In this document: piece by piece, positions 8,566 to 17,806 of the stretch | Layout: the number at the start of each line of letters is the position of its first letter | Position numbering within the stretch: position 1 is the first letter of the stretch | Assembly (NCBI GenBank): GCA_026129865.1 | Contig: JAHCHG010000009.1 | Coordinates: forward strand, 2,501 to 66,500 | Origin: Pyrinomonadaceae bacterium | GTDB lineage: Bacteria > Acidobacteriota > Blastocatellia > Pyrinomonadales > Pyrinomonadaceae | DNA length: 64,000 nt | Direction of reading: 5' to 3' | Program-made: the position numbers and the translations under genes | The notes under the pieces: generated by a model | The model's database searches: none | What the model was told of the DNA's origin: nothing | What the model saw: the letters and a program-made list of their open reading frames with translations, nothing else

Positions 8566-10803
8566 TTAGAAAATAGGAAGATTTTCGGATTGAAGGGTCT
8601 TTTCCCGCGATTCATGCGATTCATCGAGGATCAGTGAACTCCAATCGCGGTTTGAGCGTAGTATCATCTCGGCGTCAGCTTCTGAGACAGGTTTCGACAT
8701 CAAAAATCCCTGTCCATATTCGCACCGCAGATTTCTTAAGAGCGAGAATTGGGAATGTGTTTCGACACCTTCGGCTACGACTTTCATCCCGAGGTTTTTT
8801 GCAAGCTGGATTATCGTTTGCAGAATTTCAGAGTTTTCACCATGCTCGCCGACTTCATTAACGAACGATCTGTCGATCTTCAACGTGTCGAACGGAAGTC
8901 TGTGAAGATAATTGAGAGAAGAATAGCCGGTTCCGAAATCGTCGATACTGAGTTTTACGCCGAGACGTTTTAACTTAGAAAGAATTTCGATTGTGCGTTC
9001 AGCGTGATCCATCGCAATGCTCTCCGTAATTTCCAAGGTGAGACATGACGCAGGTAATCCTGAACGCACAAGCGCTTCGCTGACATCGGTTACGAGGTTC
9101 TCATCGAGCAGATGTTTGCCGGAAATATTCACGCTGACAGAAACTTTTCGGCGGCTCTTGTGCGCTTTTTGCCATTTTGCAAAATTGCGGCACGTTTCGT
9201 TCAAGATCCAACGCGTCATCGGAATGATCAGCCCGTTATCCTCTGCGATCGGAATGAACTGTGCGGGCGAGATCAGCTTTTTGTCGCGATGCTGCCAACG
9301 GAGCAGAGCTTCGAAGCCGATTATTTTCCCCGTCTTCAAAGAAACTATCGGCTGATAATTTAAAAATAGTTCTTCTCTTTCCAAAGCGAATCGAAGTTCT
9401 GCTTCCAAGGTGATCCTTTCCAGAAATCTGCCGCGCAGTTCCATGGTAAATACAGACACGCCGCGACCCGTTTCTTTCGCATGATGCATCGCTATATCAG
9501 CGTCGCGAAGCAAGTCCTCAGGCTTTTCGTGGTCGGCGTCAAACGGAGCGATCCCGATGTTTAGATCGGTGTAGATCTTGTGTCCTTGAAGATAAAACGG
9601 CATCGATAATTTTTCGTGAATCTGCTTTGCGATCAACTGAGCAGTTTCTATCGAAGATACGTCGGTTAATACGATTGCAAACTCGTCGCCGCCCAGTCTT
9701 GCTACGGTGTCGCCGTCGCGAAGAAGGCTGACAAGCCGTTTAGCAACCAGTTGTAGGACGCGGTCGCCGACAGTATGCCCGAGCCGGTCGTTTATATTTT
9801 GGAAACGGCTCAGATCGAGAAACAAAACGTAGTATTTATGCGAGATCTCTATCCCTATCTCGATCAGCAGCCGCAACCGTTCAACAAGATAAGTTCTGTT
9901 CGGAAGATCGGTTAAAAAATCGTGAAACGCAGCATGTTCAAGTTCGGTCTTGCTTTGACGAAGAGCCTCACTTACTTCTTCTTCCTTGGAAAGAGAGTCC
10001 GCAAGTTTTTCGGCGTAACGTTCCGCTTCTTTGCGTCGCTTAGTCTCGCTTTCAGCCTTTTCGCGCTGTGCGCGCTCTGCTTTTACAACTGATTCATTTA
10101 TATCGTTGATCGATTGTTTGTAATAGAGATATGTGATTGCAAAGAAGATCAGCGCCATTACAGACGTCAATAGATCGCCGTAGTTTAATATCTTGAACGC
10201 GACGCCGGCAATGCCTGCTCCGACGATCTGTGTCATAGAACTCGAAAAACAAACACGTTTCCACGAAAACCAAAGCGACGTTTGGTTTTTCAATGAATAA
10301 AAGAACGACGCCAGAAGCGAGGAAAACAAGAATTGACTTAGCGCCAGGACGCTTAAAACGGGAAACAGAGTGCTCGTCTGTTCATAATTGCGTCCAAGAT
10401 GCGAATAGTTTTGGAGCAGATGAACGACAGAAAATGTTAGAAATGACGAAAGAGCAGTTGAGAAAATGTTGAACAAAACTGTAAACCGTCCAAACTTTAC
10501 ACCCTTAAATATCAAATAAGAGCAATTTACCAGCATCTCAAGGACGCCGAAGATAATTGCTGCCTCCGGTCCGAAAAGCAAAAAAACCAGAAAGATCATG
10601 GTGTCTGCGAAACTCAGGTGCGATTCGGAGTGAGGGATAGACAGTGTCAGGCGCGACGTAATCAGCAATGCGAAGAACAAGATCAAAAGCGCTTTTGCAT
10701 TCAGCACGTCAAGCTGAAGATTGAAGAGCGAACAGATCAAACATAACCCGCCCGCTGCGCCGATGACGATCTTATAAATAATTAGCTTTTTGTCGCTTGG
10801 CAT
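8566..10803 (-). CDS. Membrane GGDEF-EAL protein (cyclic-di-GMP)
   Basis: 745 residues. Residues 1-230 form six to seven membrane segments of an uncharacterised sensor type; a coiled coil spans about 235-290; the diguanylate cyclase domain has an intact GGDEF at 371-375 and the phosphodiesterase domain has EAL at 498-500 with DDFGTGYSSL and KIDRSFV further on. Both active-site motifs look intact, so the protein could make or break cyclic-di-GMP, with the net direction set by the membrane input. The ATG at 10803 starts directly at the membrane domain. It is monocistronic, with a long upstream region shared with the GIIMSG gene. Confidence 0.9.
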   Translation of the reverse strand: MPSDKKLIIYKIVIGAAGGLCLICSLFNLQLDVLNAKALLILFFALLITSRLTLSIPHSESHLSFADTMIFLVFLLFGPEAAIIFGVLEMLVNCSYLIFKGVKFGRFTVLFNIFSTALSSFLTFSVVHLLQNYSHLGRNYEQTSTLFPVLSVLALSQFLFSSLLASFFYSLKNQTSLWFSWKRVCFSSSMTQIVGAGIAGVAFKILNYGDLLTSVMALIFFAITYLYYKQSINDINESVVKAERAQREKAESETKRRKEAERYAEKLADSLSKEEEVSEALRQSKTELEHAAFHDFLTDLPNRTYLVERLRLLIEIGIEISHKYYVLFLDLSRFQNINDRLGHTVGDRVLQLVAKRLVSLLRDGDTVARLGGDEFAIVLTDVSSIETAQLIAKQIHEKLSMPFYLQGHKIYTDLNIGIAPFDADHEKPEDLLRDADIAMHHAKETGRGVSVFTMELRGRFLERITLEAELRFALEREELFLNYQPIVSLKTGKIIGFEALLRWQHRDKKLISPAQFIPIAEDNGLIIPMTRWILNETCRNFAKWQKAHKSRRKVSVSVNISGKHLLDENLVTDVSEALVRSGLPASCLTLEITESIAMDHAERTIEILSKLKRLGVKLSIDDFGTGYSSLNYLHRLPFDTLKIDRSFVNEVGEHGENSEILQTIIQLAKNLGMKVVAEGVETHSQFSLLRNLRCEYGQGFLMSKPVSEADAEMILRSNRDWSSLILDESHESREKTLQSENLPIF

Positions 10804-11349
10804 AGAATTGCGTCAAAGCGCCGGAAAAAGGTGAAAACCTTCTAGGCAATTCGTAAACATCGGGAAGACTATAGAATGAAAAGAATTAGGGAAGGACAAC
10901 AGTTTCGTCGAAACTCCTCATAATTTATAACATTTTAGAAAAAAAAATACCATTTTTTTATTGGACTTCGGTCTACTTCATCAAAACCGCCGATGATTGA
11001 TTTGTACATTCCGCATTGCCCATCTAGTAAGAAACTTAAACTGAGGAGGCGGTCGTTAGAACGAAATTGGATATTAAGTTTACAAGTCAGAATTGTATAG
11101 ACAGTAGCCACAAGTGTAACTCCTTTGATTCACTACCTTTAGTTGACAGGTGTAAACCTGCTAAACAATCATGGGAATAATACGACTAATGCCGAAAATT
11201 TGTGAAAACGCTGCGTAAATGCTACGAGCAAACAAGTTAGAATATTTTGGTCGGCAAAGTTGATCTATGGCACGGTGGTTGTAATAGGAGAGGGCAAGAA
11301 GTAAATAAAAACTTCAATCCAAATTCAAAAAACAAAGAGGAATAAGAAA
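10804..11349. other. 546-base divergent intergenic region
   Basis: No coding region is supported here. It must hold the promoters of the GGDEF-EAL gene (leftward) and the octapeptide-repeat gene (rightward). Visible elements are TTGACA at 11143-11148, which could be a -35 box although no good -10 sits at 17 bases, and a 14-base palindrome described separately. AGAGGA at 11336-11341 is the ribosome site of the repeat-protein gene. No riboswitch or tRNA was recognised. Confidence 0.6.
11147..11160. promoter_or_regulatory. Palindromic operator candidate overlapping TTGACA
   Basis: CAGGT-GTAA-ACCTG is a perfect 5+5 inverted repeat overlapping the last two bases of a TTGACA hexamer. It lies 190 bases before the octapeptide-repeat gene. 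A dimeric regulator could bind here; the winged-helix protein encoded at 11690-13477 is a candidate only by neighbourhood. Confidence 0.35.
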
Positions 11350-11637
11350 ATGAAAAACATCAAAAAAATCGTAACCACATTGTCATTAGCAGGAATCATC
11401 ATGATGGGCGTAACCGCAACGAATGCCGGAATCATCATGAGCGGCGCAACCGAAACAAACCCGTGCACGACGGAAACAAAAGTTGACCACGGGATCATCA
11501 TGTCGGGCTACACCGGAATCATCATGTCCGGATTCACAGGAATCATCATGTCGGGTTTCACAGGAATCCTTTACACCGATCTGGCAGGCGGCGATGAATG
11601 CGTAAGAGTTGACAGCGGAATCTTGTACACTGACTAA
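11350..11637 (+). CDS. Secreted octapeptide-repeat (GIIMSG) protein
   Basis: 95 residues. A signal peptide ends near residue 26 (GVTATNA). The mature part is built on the hexapeptide GIIMSG: it starts at residues 27, 48, 56 and 64, with an exact eight-residue period from 48 (GIIMSGYT, GIIMSGFT, GIIMSGFT), then GILYTD at 72 and 90. Even the signal peptide contains GIIMMG. Two cysteines, C39 and C84, flank the repeats and could form a disulfide. AGAGGA lies eight bases upstream of the ATG. No known family is recognised; a cell-surface or aggregating peptide, or a precursor of processed peptides, are possible. The gene shares its terminator region with the convergent regulator gene. Confidence 0.75.
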   Translation: MKNIKKIVTTLSLAGIIMMGVTATNAGIIMSGATETNPCTTETKVDHGIIMSGYTGIIMSGFTGIIMSGFTGILYTDLAGGDECVRVDSGILYTD

Positions 11638-11680
11638 AAACTTGTCGCTCACCTTTAACGACCGAACTTCCCAATAAGGA

Positions 11681-11710
11681 ACAGCCGAATTAATCACTCG
11701 GCTGTTTTTT
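11681..11710. terminator. Terminator between repeat protein and regulator
   Basis: ACAGCCGA (11681-11688) pairs with TCGGCTGT (11698-11705) around a nine-base loop, followed by TTTTTT on the plus strand. It ends the octapeptide-repeat transcript; the stop codon and last codons of the convergent regulator lie inside the hairpin. Confidence 0.8.
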
Positions 11711-13477
11711 ATTGTGCCGGATGATTTTTTCGATTCCGGTTTTGTCGAGCAGTTCCCGGTATCGCGGTTCAGACGAGAGATCTTTCCAGATCGGGTGACA
11801 GCCAAGCGCAACAAGATCGGTACTCTTAATTCGAAATGCCTCGTCCAAATGATCGAGAGCTTTTGAATGTTCGCGCATTCCGGAATAAATGGTCGCGTAG
11901 TTTACCGGGTCTACAAATATTTCTTCCGAAAATCTTGAAATCTGATCTAAATTCGCAGCGGCAAGGTCAAACTTTCCACTGCGACCGTGAACGTAGCCAA
12001 TGTATGCGATGGTCGTATGGGACTCCTGCATCTCCAAAGACCTATGAAACTCAGAAAGTGCAGCTTCAAAATCGCCGACCTCGGCGTAGGTTAATCCTCG
12101 AAGCAGGCAGGTTTCGAAATCTGGATTTTCGAGCTCGGCACATTCCTGGAGTTTCAGGATCGCTTCATCGAAACGATGCATGAAATAAAGGAGCTTTGCA
12201 GTGTCCTTCATACACCGGACCGATATTGGATCGAGCGACGAAACGAAATTAAGTTCGGTCAGCGCATTTGAATTCTGTCTTGTAAATACAAAAAGTTCTG
12301 CCAGGCGAAAATGCGCACTTAGAGAATTTGGGTTAAGACCGATCGCGTGTTCATAACATTTTTTTGCTCCGTCGAAGTCATATTCAAAAAAAAGATTGAT
12401 AATTCCCTTAAAGACTGACAACTCTGGAATTCGCTTTTCGAGCTTTAACGCGCGATCCAGGATCGGATAGATCTGTTCGAGACTCTCTTCTCTGCTGATC
12501 TTTTCATAAGAGTGAAGGAGCCTGTACACGTTCGCTAAACCAAGGTAGACATATGGGTTTGACGGATCAATGACCATTCCCCGAATGTAGTACTCTTTCG
12601 CCCGCTCGATATCCTCAAGCGATTTCTTATTTATGAAATAATTACCTTTAAGGTAGCTTTTATAAGACTCAGGTTCATAAATGCCTTTTTCCGACTCGCG
12701 CTCGCTTCGTTCGCTTTCAAATCTGTTGATTAGGCTCTTTACGACACTAGCGGCAATATTGCGCTGAATCGAAAATATGTCCGTAAACGGCTCATTGATC
12801 GTTGTTCCCCAGATCTGGTAACTGTCTCGCACACGCGTCAATTCCAAACATGCGGTTAGGTTTTTTCCAAGCAAACGAACGCGTCCTGTTAAAATGTTCG
12901 CGACATCAAGCATTTCGGCTAATTCTGATAATTTTGTATTGGAATTTTTAAACTCAAAAACGGTATTTCTCGCAAGAACATGAAGGTCCGGAATCTGCGA
13001 AAGCTCGTTGATAATGTTTTCCGTCAGTCCATCCGCAAGATACTCCAGATTTTTATCACCGTTTTCGTTGACAAAGGGCAGGACGGCAACGGTAACTTTC
13101 TCGTTTTCTGAAGCATGCGCGGATGTCGAAGTCCGAGGCGGGCGCGCGCTTTCCCATTCCTCTGCGGTAACTTCGGAAATTGGCTCAACAAAAATATACC
13201 CCGATCCCGAGATCGTCTCGATGAAAGGCTCAGATTTTCTTGAACCTAGCAGCTTTCTCAGTTTTGAAATATGAACCGGTAGATTTCCTTCTTCAACTAT
13301 TGCTCCACCCCAAACATCATGAAGAATTCGTTCTTTTGAAACCAACTGCTGCCGGTGCTCGATAAGAAACTGGAGAACGTCAAATGTCTTTTGACCGATC
13401 TCGACAAATCTGCCGTTCTTGATTAGCCTACGTTCGTTGAGATTAATTAGAAATGAAGAGAATTTTGCGATTCGCAT
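11690..13477 (-). CDS. CadC-like winged-helix/TPR regulator
   Basis: 595 residues. Residues 1-100 are an OmpR-type winged helix (QKTFDVLQFLIEHR, HISKLRKLLG, TISGSGYIF). About 130-250 resemble the TolB/FlgO-like segment often fused to adenylate cyclases and CadC-type regulators (VAVLPFVNENGD, YLADGLTENI). From about 270 on there are several tetratricopeptide repeats. No membrane segment is evident and there is no receiver domain, so the signal is probably a protein or peptide sensed through the TPR part. It faces the secreted GIIMSG protein and ends inside the shared terminator, so that gene is a natural candidate target. Its own promoter lies in 13478-13866. Confidence 0.85.
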   Translation of the reverse strand: MRIAKFSSFLINLNERRLIKNGRFVEIGQKTFDVLQFLIEHRQQLVSKERILHDVWGGAIVEEGNLPVHISKLRKLLGSRKSEPFIETISGSGYIFVEPISEVTAEEWESARPPRTSTSAHASENEKVTVAVLPFVNENGDKNLEYLADGLTENIINELSQIPDLHVLARNTVFEFKNSNTKLSELAEMLDVANILTGRVRLLGKNLTACLELTRVRDSYQIWGTTINEPFTDIFSIQRNIAASVVKSLINRFESERSERESEKGIYEPESYKSYLKGNYFINKKSLEDIERAKEYYIRGMVIDPSNPYVYLGLANVYRLLHSYEKISREESLEQIYPILDRALKLEKRIPELSVFKGIINLFFEYDFDGAKKCYEHAIGLNPNSLSAHFRLAELFVFTRQNSNALTELNFVSSLDPISVRCMKDTAKLLYFMHRFDEAILKLQECAELENPDFETCLLRGLTYAEVGDFEAALSEFHRSLEMQESHTTIAYIGYVHGRSGKFDLAAANLDQISRFSEEIFVDPVNYATIYSGMREHSKALDHLDEAFRIKSTDLVALGCHPIWKDLSSEPRYRELLDKTGIEKIIRHNKKQPSD

Positions 13478-13866
13478 ATGTCATCACATTTTTTAATTGC
13501 AAAGTTGCGAAACTTCATATTCGCACGAGGTTACAGCTCTTACGCGATCAATTTTCAGTGAATTAATCACAATTAATAATTTTTAAGAACAGTTAAAGAC
13601 TTTCCCGGAATAATCAGTCTACACTCTTTTTGCTCGGATTTATCCCTTTTTGGAACTAACTTTTTGCTGAGATCTTTCCTTTGGTCTCCCTTTTCCAATA
13701 GTACCAAGTGAATCCACAATTTATGGGGCGCGCCCGGATTTGTCGATGTTTATCGCCTGATGATTTCAGAAAGCGTAACCTCGCTGCAAAGTCCACCAAC
13801 CATACGTCTTTCCGGAAGCTTCAGTGTTCGGGTGCGCCTCGCCAACTATTTATCTTTCGTCATCGA
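13478..13866. other. 389-base intergenic region upstream of regulator
   Basis: It holds the promoter side of the winged-helix regulator (leftward) and the 3' side of the cysteine desulfurase gene. An AscI-like palindrome GGCGCGCC at 13726-13733 and AT-rich stretches at 13550-13590 are the only visible features. No gene, tRNA or clear terminator was found. Confidence 0.55.
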
Positions 13867-15057
13867 TCATTTTAGATCCGCTGCTGAGTACCCCGATAAT
13901 CTCCGGAGGTTTTCCACCGCTTTCGGCAGATGCTTCATCACATAATCAACATCTTCCAGGGAATTCTGCTTTCCGAAACTAAACCTGACCGAACCGCGCG
14001 CAAACGTTTCGTCTTGACCGAGAGCAAGAATTATCGGCGAAGGTTCCAAACTGCCGGACGAACACGCGGAGCCGGTTGAAACCGCAATTCCTTGAAGGTC
14101 AAGATTTATCAAAACAGCTTCTCCCTCAACGCCGCGAAATGAAATATTGGAGATGTTGGAAAGTCTGCCTTCTCGATCGCCGTTGATCGAGACGTCTGGA
14201 ATTGATTCGCCGACCAAACTTTCGAACCGGTCTCGAATCTTTTTTAGATCAGCCGATACACCAACTTTCCAATCCGACGCAAGCTCGCATGCTTTTCCGA
14301 ACGCAACGATATTTGCAACATTTTCGGTACCACCGCGCCGTTCCCGTTCCTGATGCCCGCCGAGATTTTGCGCCTGCAATCGAACGCCTCGGCGGACGAA
14401 TAATGCGCCCGAACCCTTCGGCGCGTAAACCTTATGGGAAGAAAGCGAAAGCATGTCGCAATTAAATTCTTCAACATCGACCGGCATCTTACCTAGCGAT
14501 TGAACTGCGTCGGTATGAAACCAGATCTTATTACCGTTTTCGCGTTGGCGGCGGACCAATTGCCCGATCTCTGCGATCGGCTGGATGGTTCCGATCTCGT
14601 TGTTCGCGGTCATGACCGATATTAAAAACGTTTCTGGTCGGATCGCAGAAGCGACATCTTCAACCTTAACGACGCCGTTTTCGTAAACCGGAAGATAAGT
14701 TATTTCCACTCCATGCCGCTTTTCAAGGTCTTCGCAAACATTTTTCACTGCGGGATGTTCAATTTGCGAGGTAATAATGTGATTTCCATATTTGGAATTT
14801 GCCTCACAAAAACCTCTGATCGCGAGATTATTCGATTCTGTTCCGCCGGACGTGAAAACGATCTCGTTTGGTCGGGAATTTATCGCAGAAGCAACCTGGT
14901 GACGTGATTTATCGACGGCTGAGCGCGCCTCCTGCCCAAAAAAATGAATGCTTGAAGCGTTGCCGAATTTTTCAGTGAAAAACGGCAGCATAACTTCAAG
15001 GACTTCGCTGTCTACCGGCGTGGTCGCGGAATTGTCGAGATAAATCCTTCTGAACAT
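13867..15057 (-). CDS. Cysteine desulfurase (NifS/IscS type)
   Basis: 396 residues, class V aminotransferase fold. Landmarks are YLDNSATTPV at the N-terminus, the PLP lysine K209 (SSHKVYAPKGSG) and the persulfide-carrying C332 in the loop STGSACSSGSLEPS. The enzyme takes sulfur from cysteine for iron-sulfur clusters and thio-modified tRNA. The long SACSSG loop resembles group I (IscS/NifS) enzymes. No iscU or iscR lies beside it. An ErpA-like carrier (49446) and an Mrp protein (49929) are encoded elsewhere in the window. The gene is divergent from the radical SAM gene, with 264 bases between them. Confidence 0.93.
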   Translation of the reverse strand: MFRRIYLDNSATTPVDSEVLEVMLPFFTEKFGNASSIHFFGQEARSAVDKSRHQVASAINSRPNEIVFTSGGTESNNLAIRGFCEANSKYGNHIITSQIEHPAVKNVCEDLEKRHGVEITYLPVYENGVVKVEDVASAIRPETFLISVMTANNEIGTIQPIAEIGQLVRRQRENGNKIWFHTDAVQSLGKMPVDVEEFNCDMLSLSSHKVYAPKGSGALFVRRGVRLQAQNLGGHQERERRGGTENVANIVAFGKACELASDWKVGVSADLKKIRDRFESLVGESIPDVSINGDREGRLSNISNISFRGVEGEAVLINLDLQGIAVSTGSACSSGSLEPSPIILALGQDETFARGSVRFSFGKQNSLEDVDYVMKHLPKAVENLRRLSGYSAADLK

Positions 15058-15321
15058 AGGATTATTTTAGTTCATCTGACAATTATCCAAAAACTAAGCG
15101 GCTTCGATTTATATGACTATCACTCCGATCAAAATCGGCGGCGGTTGAAGTTTTGGTCTATTTTTAGCGTAAACAAAGCCTAACAGAGTGCATTGCAGCC
15201 TTTTTTCCGCAGGTCTAAAGCCTTTTAATCGTTGCCTGTAGTCCGAATGTAAGATAAAGTAAAACGTTACGCGCGGAGAAAGCATCTATCAGGCGTAAGT
15301 TATTTTATAAAGGATATTAAG

Positions 15322-16488
15322 ATGGATTTTACAACGAAAGAAATATTTAAAAGATACGCAAAATTGGCGATTGGGCAGACGATATCTCCGGTTTTTCTGA
15401 ACATTCTTGTGACGTCGGTTTGCGATATGCGCTGTACGCATTGCTTTTTCACCGACGAACTAAACGACAGACCGCGCAAAAAGCTTCAGATGAAGACCGA
15501 AGAGATCGAAAAGATCTCGGAAACACTCGGTGGAAACCTTGGAGTTCTCGTTTTAGCCGGCGGCGAACCGTTCACGAGGAAAGATCTCCCCGAGATTTGT
15601 AATGCGTTCTACCGAAACAACAAACTGGATTCCGTTTATTTGATGAGTAACGGTCAGATCCATCCCCGCATTTTTCCGGACGTGACAAGAATTCTTGAAG
15701 AAAATCCAAACTTAAATGTCACGGTTGCGCTCGGGATCGACGGTTTGAAAGAACCGCACGAAAAGATTCGGCAAAAACCGGGTAGTTGGGACAAGGCGAT
15801 CCATACGGCGCGGACGCTGAAGGATATGAAGAAGGAATATCCTAATCTTGATGTTCAGACTTGCACGTGCGTTATGGCTTCCAATGAAGACACGATCTTC
15901 GATTGGTACGATTTTCTTAAGTACGACCTGAAGCCGGACAAGATCAATATCAACTATATTCGTCCGCCGTCAAACGATCCGAAGGAACTTGAATTTGACC
16001 ACGACCGATATTCGCAGCTTTCGCATATGATCCTGGAAGATGTTAAAAATGCGGCGATCAAGAACAATTATGGCGGCAAATCGGGTTTCTTTAAGGCAGC
16101 CGTCGATATTTACATGCACGACCTTATCGCGAAAACGAAAGAAACCGGCGAAGCTCAGCTAACATGCTACGCCGGATCCGCCGGCGCTGTGATTTATGAC
16201 GAAGGAACTATCTCGTCATGCGAAAATCTTTCGGACACGGGAAATCTTCGAGACTTCGATTGGGATTTCCAACGAGCCTGGACATCACCGGCGATGGTAG
16301 CCCGGCGCAAAAAGGCTGCAGACGGCTGTTTCTGCACACATGAATCCAATTGCTATTACCCGAGCTTGCCGTTCAATGCAAAACACCTTGTCAAGATCAA
16401 AAAACTTGAACGTGAAATGAAAAAGGCGAGCAAAAAGATGGAGCAAAACGGAGTTCCGCAGAACGAAAGCATAACGGTTAAAGCGTAA
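15322..16488 (+). CDS. Radical SAM/SPASM-like protein
   Basis: 388 residues with the radical SAM motif C34-x3-C38-x2-C41 (VCDMRCTHCFF) and LAGGEPF further on. The C-terminal part contains several more cysteines (SSCENLSDTGNL; DGCFCTHESNCYY) placed like a SPASM-type auxiliary-cluster domain. Substrate unknown. AAAGGA lies before the ATG. The gene leads a likely operon with an MGDG-synthase-like glycosyltransferase 20 bases downstream and an SDR after that, pointing to lipid or glycan modification rather than to peptide maturation; no precursor peptide gene is adjacent. HpnH-like or other lipid-related roles remain guesses. Confidence 0.85.
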   Translation: MDFTTKEIFKRYAKLAIGQTISPVFLNILVTSVCDMRCTHCFFTDELNDRPRKKLQMKTEEIEKISETLGGNLGVLVLAGGEPFTRKDLPEICNAFYRNNKLDSVYLMSNGQIHPRIFPDVTRILEENPNLNVTVALGIDGLKEPHEKIRQKPGSWDKAIHTARTLKDMKKEYPNLDVQTCTCVMASNEDTIFDWYDFLKYDLKPDKININYIRPPSNDPKELEFDHDRYSQLSHMILEDVKNAAIKNNYGGKSGFFKAAVDIYMHDLIAKTKETGEAQLTCYAGSAGAVIYDEGTISSCENLSDTGNLRDFDWDFQRAWTSPAMVARRKKAADGCFCTHESNCYYPSLPFNAKHLVKIKKLEREMKKASKKMEQNGVPQNESITVKA

Positions 16489-16508
16489 CGGAAAGAAGTT
16501 TCGCGAAC

Positions 16509-17702
16509 ATGAATAATCCGAAAATTCTAATTATATCGTCTGATACAGGCGGCGGGCATCGTTCCGCCGCTCAGGCAATTTCTGAAGGCGTCAGTAAGTT
16601 TTGGCAAGGCGAATCGGCGGTGGTTCGCATTGTCCGGGCGGTTGAAGAATCACATCATCTAACCGAAAAACTTGTTCGCGGGTATAATTGGGTCTTGCAG
16701 AACAAGCAGCATTGGATGAAATATGTTTACTGGATCGTCAACAAATTTCGACCGGAAAAAAGTCCGTTCTTTTTAGAACGCTGCGTCGCTTTCTGCAAAG
16801 ATGTTTTTGAAAAATGGTGTCCGCACTTGATCGTCAGCGTTCATCCTCTGACGCAGCACGTTTTCGCAAAGATCCTCAAAGAATTAAATTTAACCGAACA
16901 GGTTCCTCTTGTTACCGTCGTTACCGACCCGTGCTACGGATTTTGGAAGGGCTGGGCTTGCGATGAGGTTTCGCTTTATTTGGTCGCAAACGACGACGCC
17001 CGCCGTCAGTTGATCGATTACGGAATTAATCCGGAAAAGATCAAAATTTCCGGAATGCCGATCGATCCTAAGTTTCATCCGGTTGACGTTGAAGACGCTG
17101 AAAACGCACGTGCGGCTTATGGACTCGATAAGGACAAATTTACGGTTTTCGTAAACGCCGGATGGGTCGGCGGCGGCAATATTCCGAAGATCTTCAAGGA
17201 ACTTGTCGCGGGCGAACTCGATATTCAGGCGATCTTTTTAGCGGGTAAGAACGATGCGCTTCGAATCGAAGCTGAAAAACTCGCAAAAACGGCAAAATTT
17301 CCTGTGAAAGTTATCGGCTACTCGGACGAGATCGAAAAATTGATGCAGTCGGCAAACGTCATGATCTCCAAACTTGGCGGTTTAACTACATATGAAGCGC
17401 TAGCCTGCAATTTGCCAATTATTGCCGATGCGACAACGCCGCCGATGCCGCAGGAAGCCGGAACGGTCAAACTAATCTCGAAACGCGGAGCAGGAATCTT
17501 ACTCGAAAAAGCGACAGATATAGTTCCGACGATCCAATCGCTTTTGAACGATTCGGTCGAATATGCGCGTATCAAAGCTGCGACGGCTTCGATGACAATT
17601 CCAAATTCAACTCGAAATATCGTAAACGAGATCGCAGCCCTGCTTCCCGCTCCGGCTGAGTCGGAGGTTCGTCCGGTAACCGTTGCGGCGGCGAAGGTTT
17701 AA
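16509..17702 (+). CDS. MGDG-synthase-like glycosyltransferase (GT28)
   Basis: 397 residues. The N-terminus ILIISSDTGGGHRSAAQAI is typical of monogalactosyldiacylglycerol synthase/UgtP proteins, which transfer galactose or glucose from UDP-sugar to diacylglycerol. The second half has the nucleotide-sugar region (FVNAGWVGGGN; SKLGGLTTYEALACNLPII). No membrane segment is predicted; such enzymes bind the inner face of the membrane. It sits 20 bases behind the radical SAM gene and 104 before an SDR gene, suggesting a short lipid-modifying cluster. Acceptor and sugar cannot be told from sequence. Confidence 0.85.
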   Translation: MNNPKILIISSDTGGGHRSAAQAISEGVSKFWQGESAVVRIVRAVEESHHLTEKLVRGYNWVLQNKQHWMKYVYWIVNKFRPEKSPFFLERCVAFCKDVFEKWCPHLIVSVHPLTQHVFAKILKELNLTEQVPLVTVVTDPCYGFWKGWACDEVSLYLVANDDARRQLIDYGINPEKIKISGMPIDPKFHPVDVEDAENARAAYGLDKDKFTVFVNAGWVGGGNIPKIFKELVAGELDIQAIFLAGKNDALRIEAEKLAKTAKFPVKVIGYSDEIEKLMQSANVMISKLGGLTTYEALACNLPIIADATTPPMPQEAGTVKLISKRGAGILLEKATDIVPTIQSLLNDSVEYARIKAATASMTIPNSTRNIVNEIAALLPAPAESEVRPVTVAAAKV

Positions 17703-17806
17703 CGTCCGTTTACTTCCTACTTATTACCTGCACTTGTTTCTTTCAGCCAATTTCATTAACCTTTCTTTTGCTGATTTACAAGGATCTTTATTGGAGAACT
17801 TAAATT

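Noticed and set aside
11485-11580. CRISPR-like or tandem DNA repeat
   Set aside because: The 24-base periodicity follows from the coded octapeptide; no spacers and a complete gene with signal peptide and ribosome site.
13760-13945. Plus-strand 61-codon frame upstream of and into the cysteine desulfurase end
   Set aside because: It overlaps the 3' end of a well-supported gene and has no supporting signal.
15322-16488. Radical SAM maturase of a RiPP with the GIIMSG protein as precursor
   Set aside because: The two genes are about 3.7 kb apart with unrelated genes between, and the radical SAM gene is coupled to a glycolipid-type glycosyltransferase instead.
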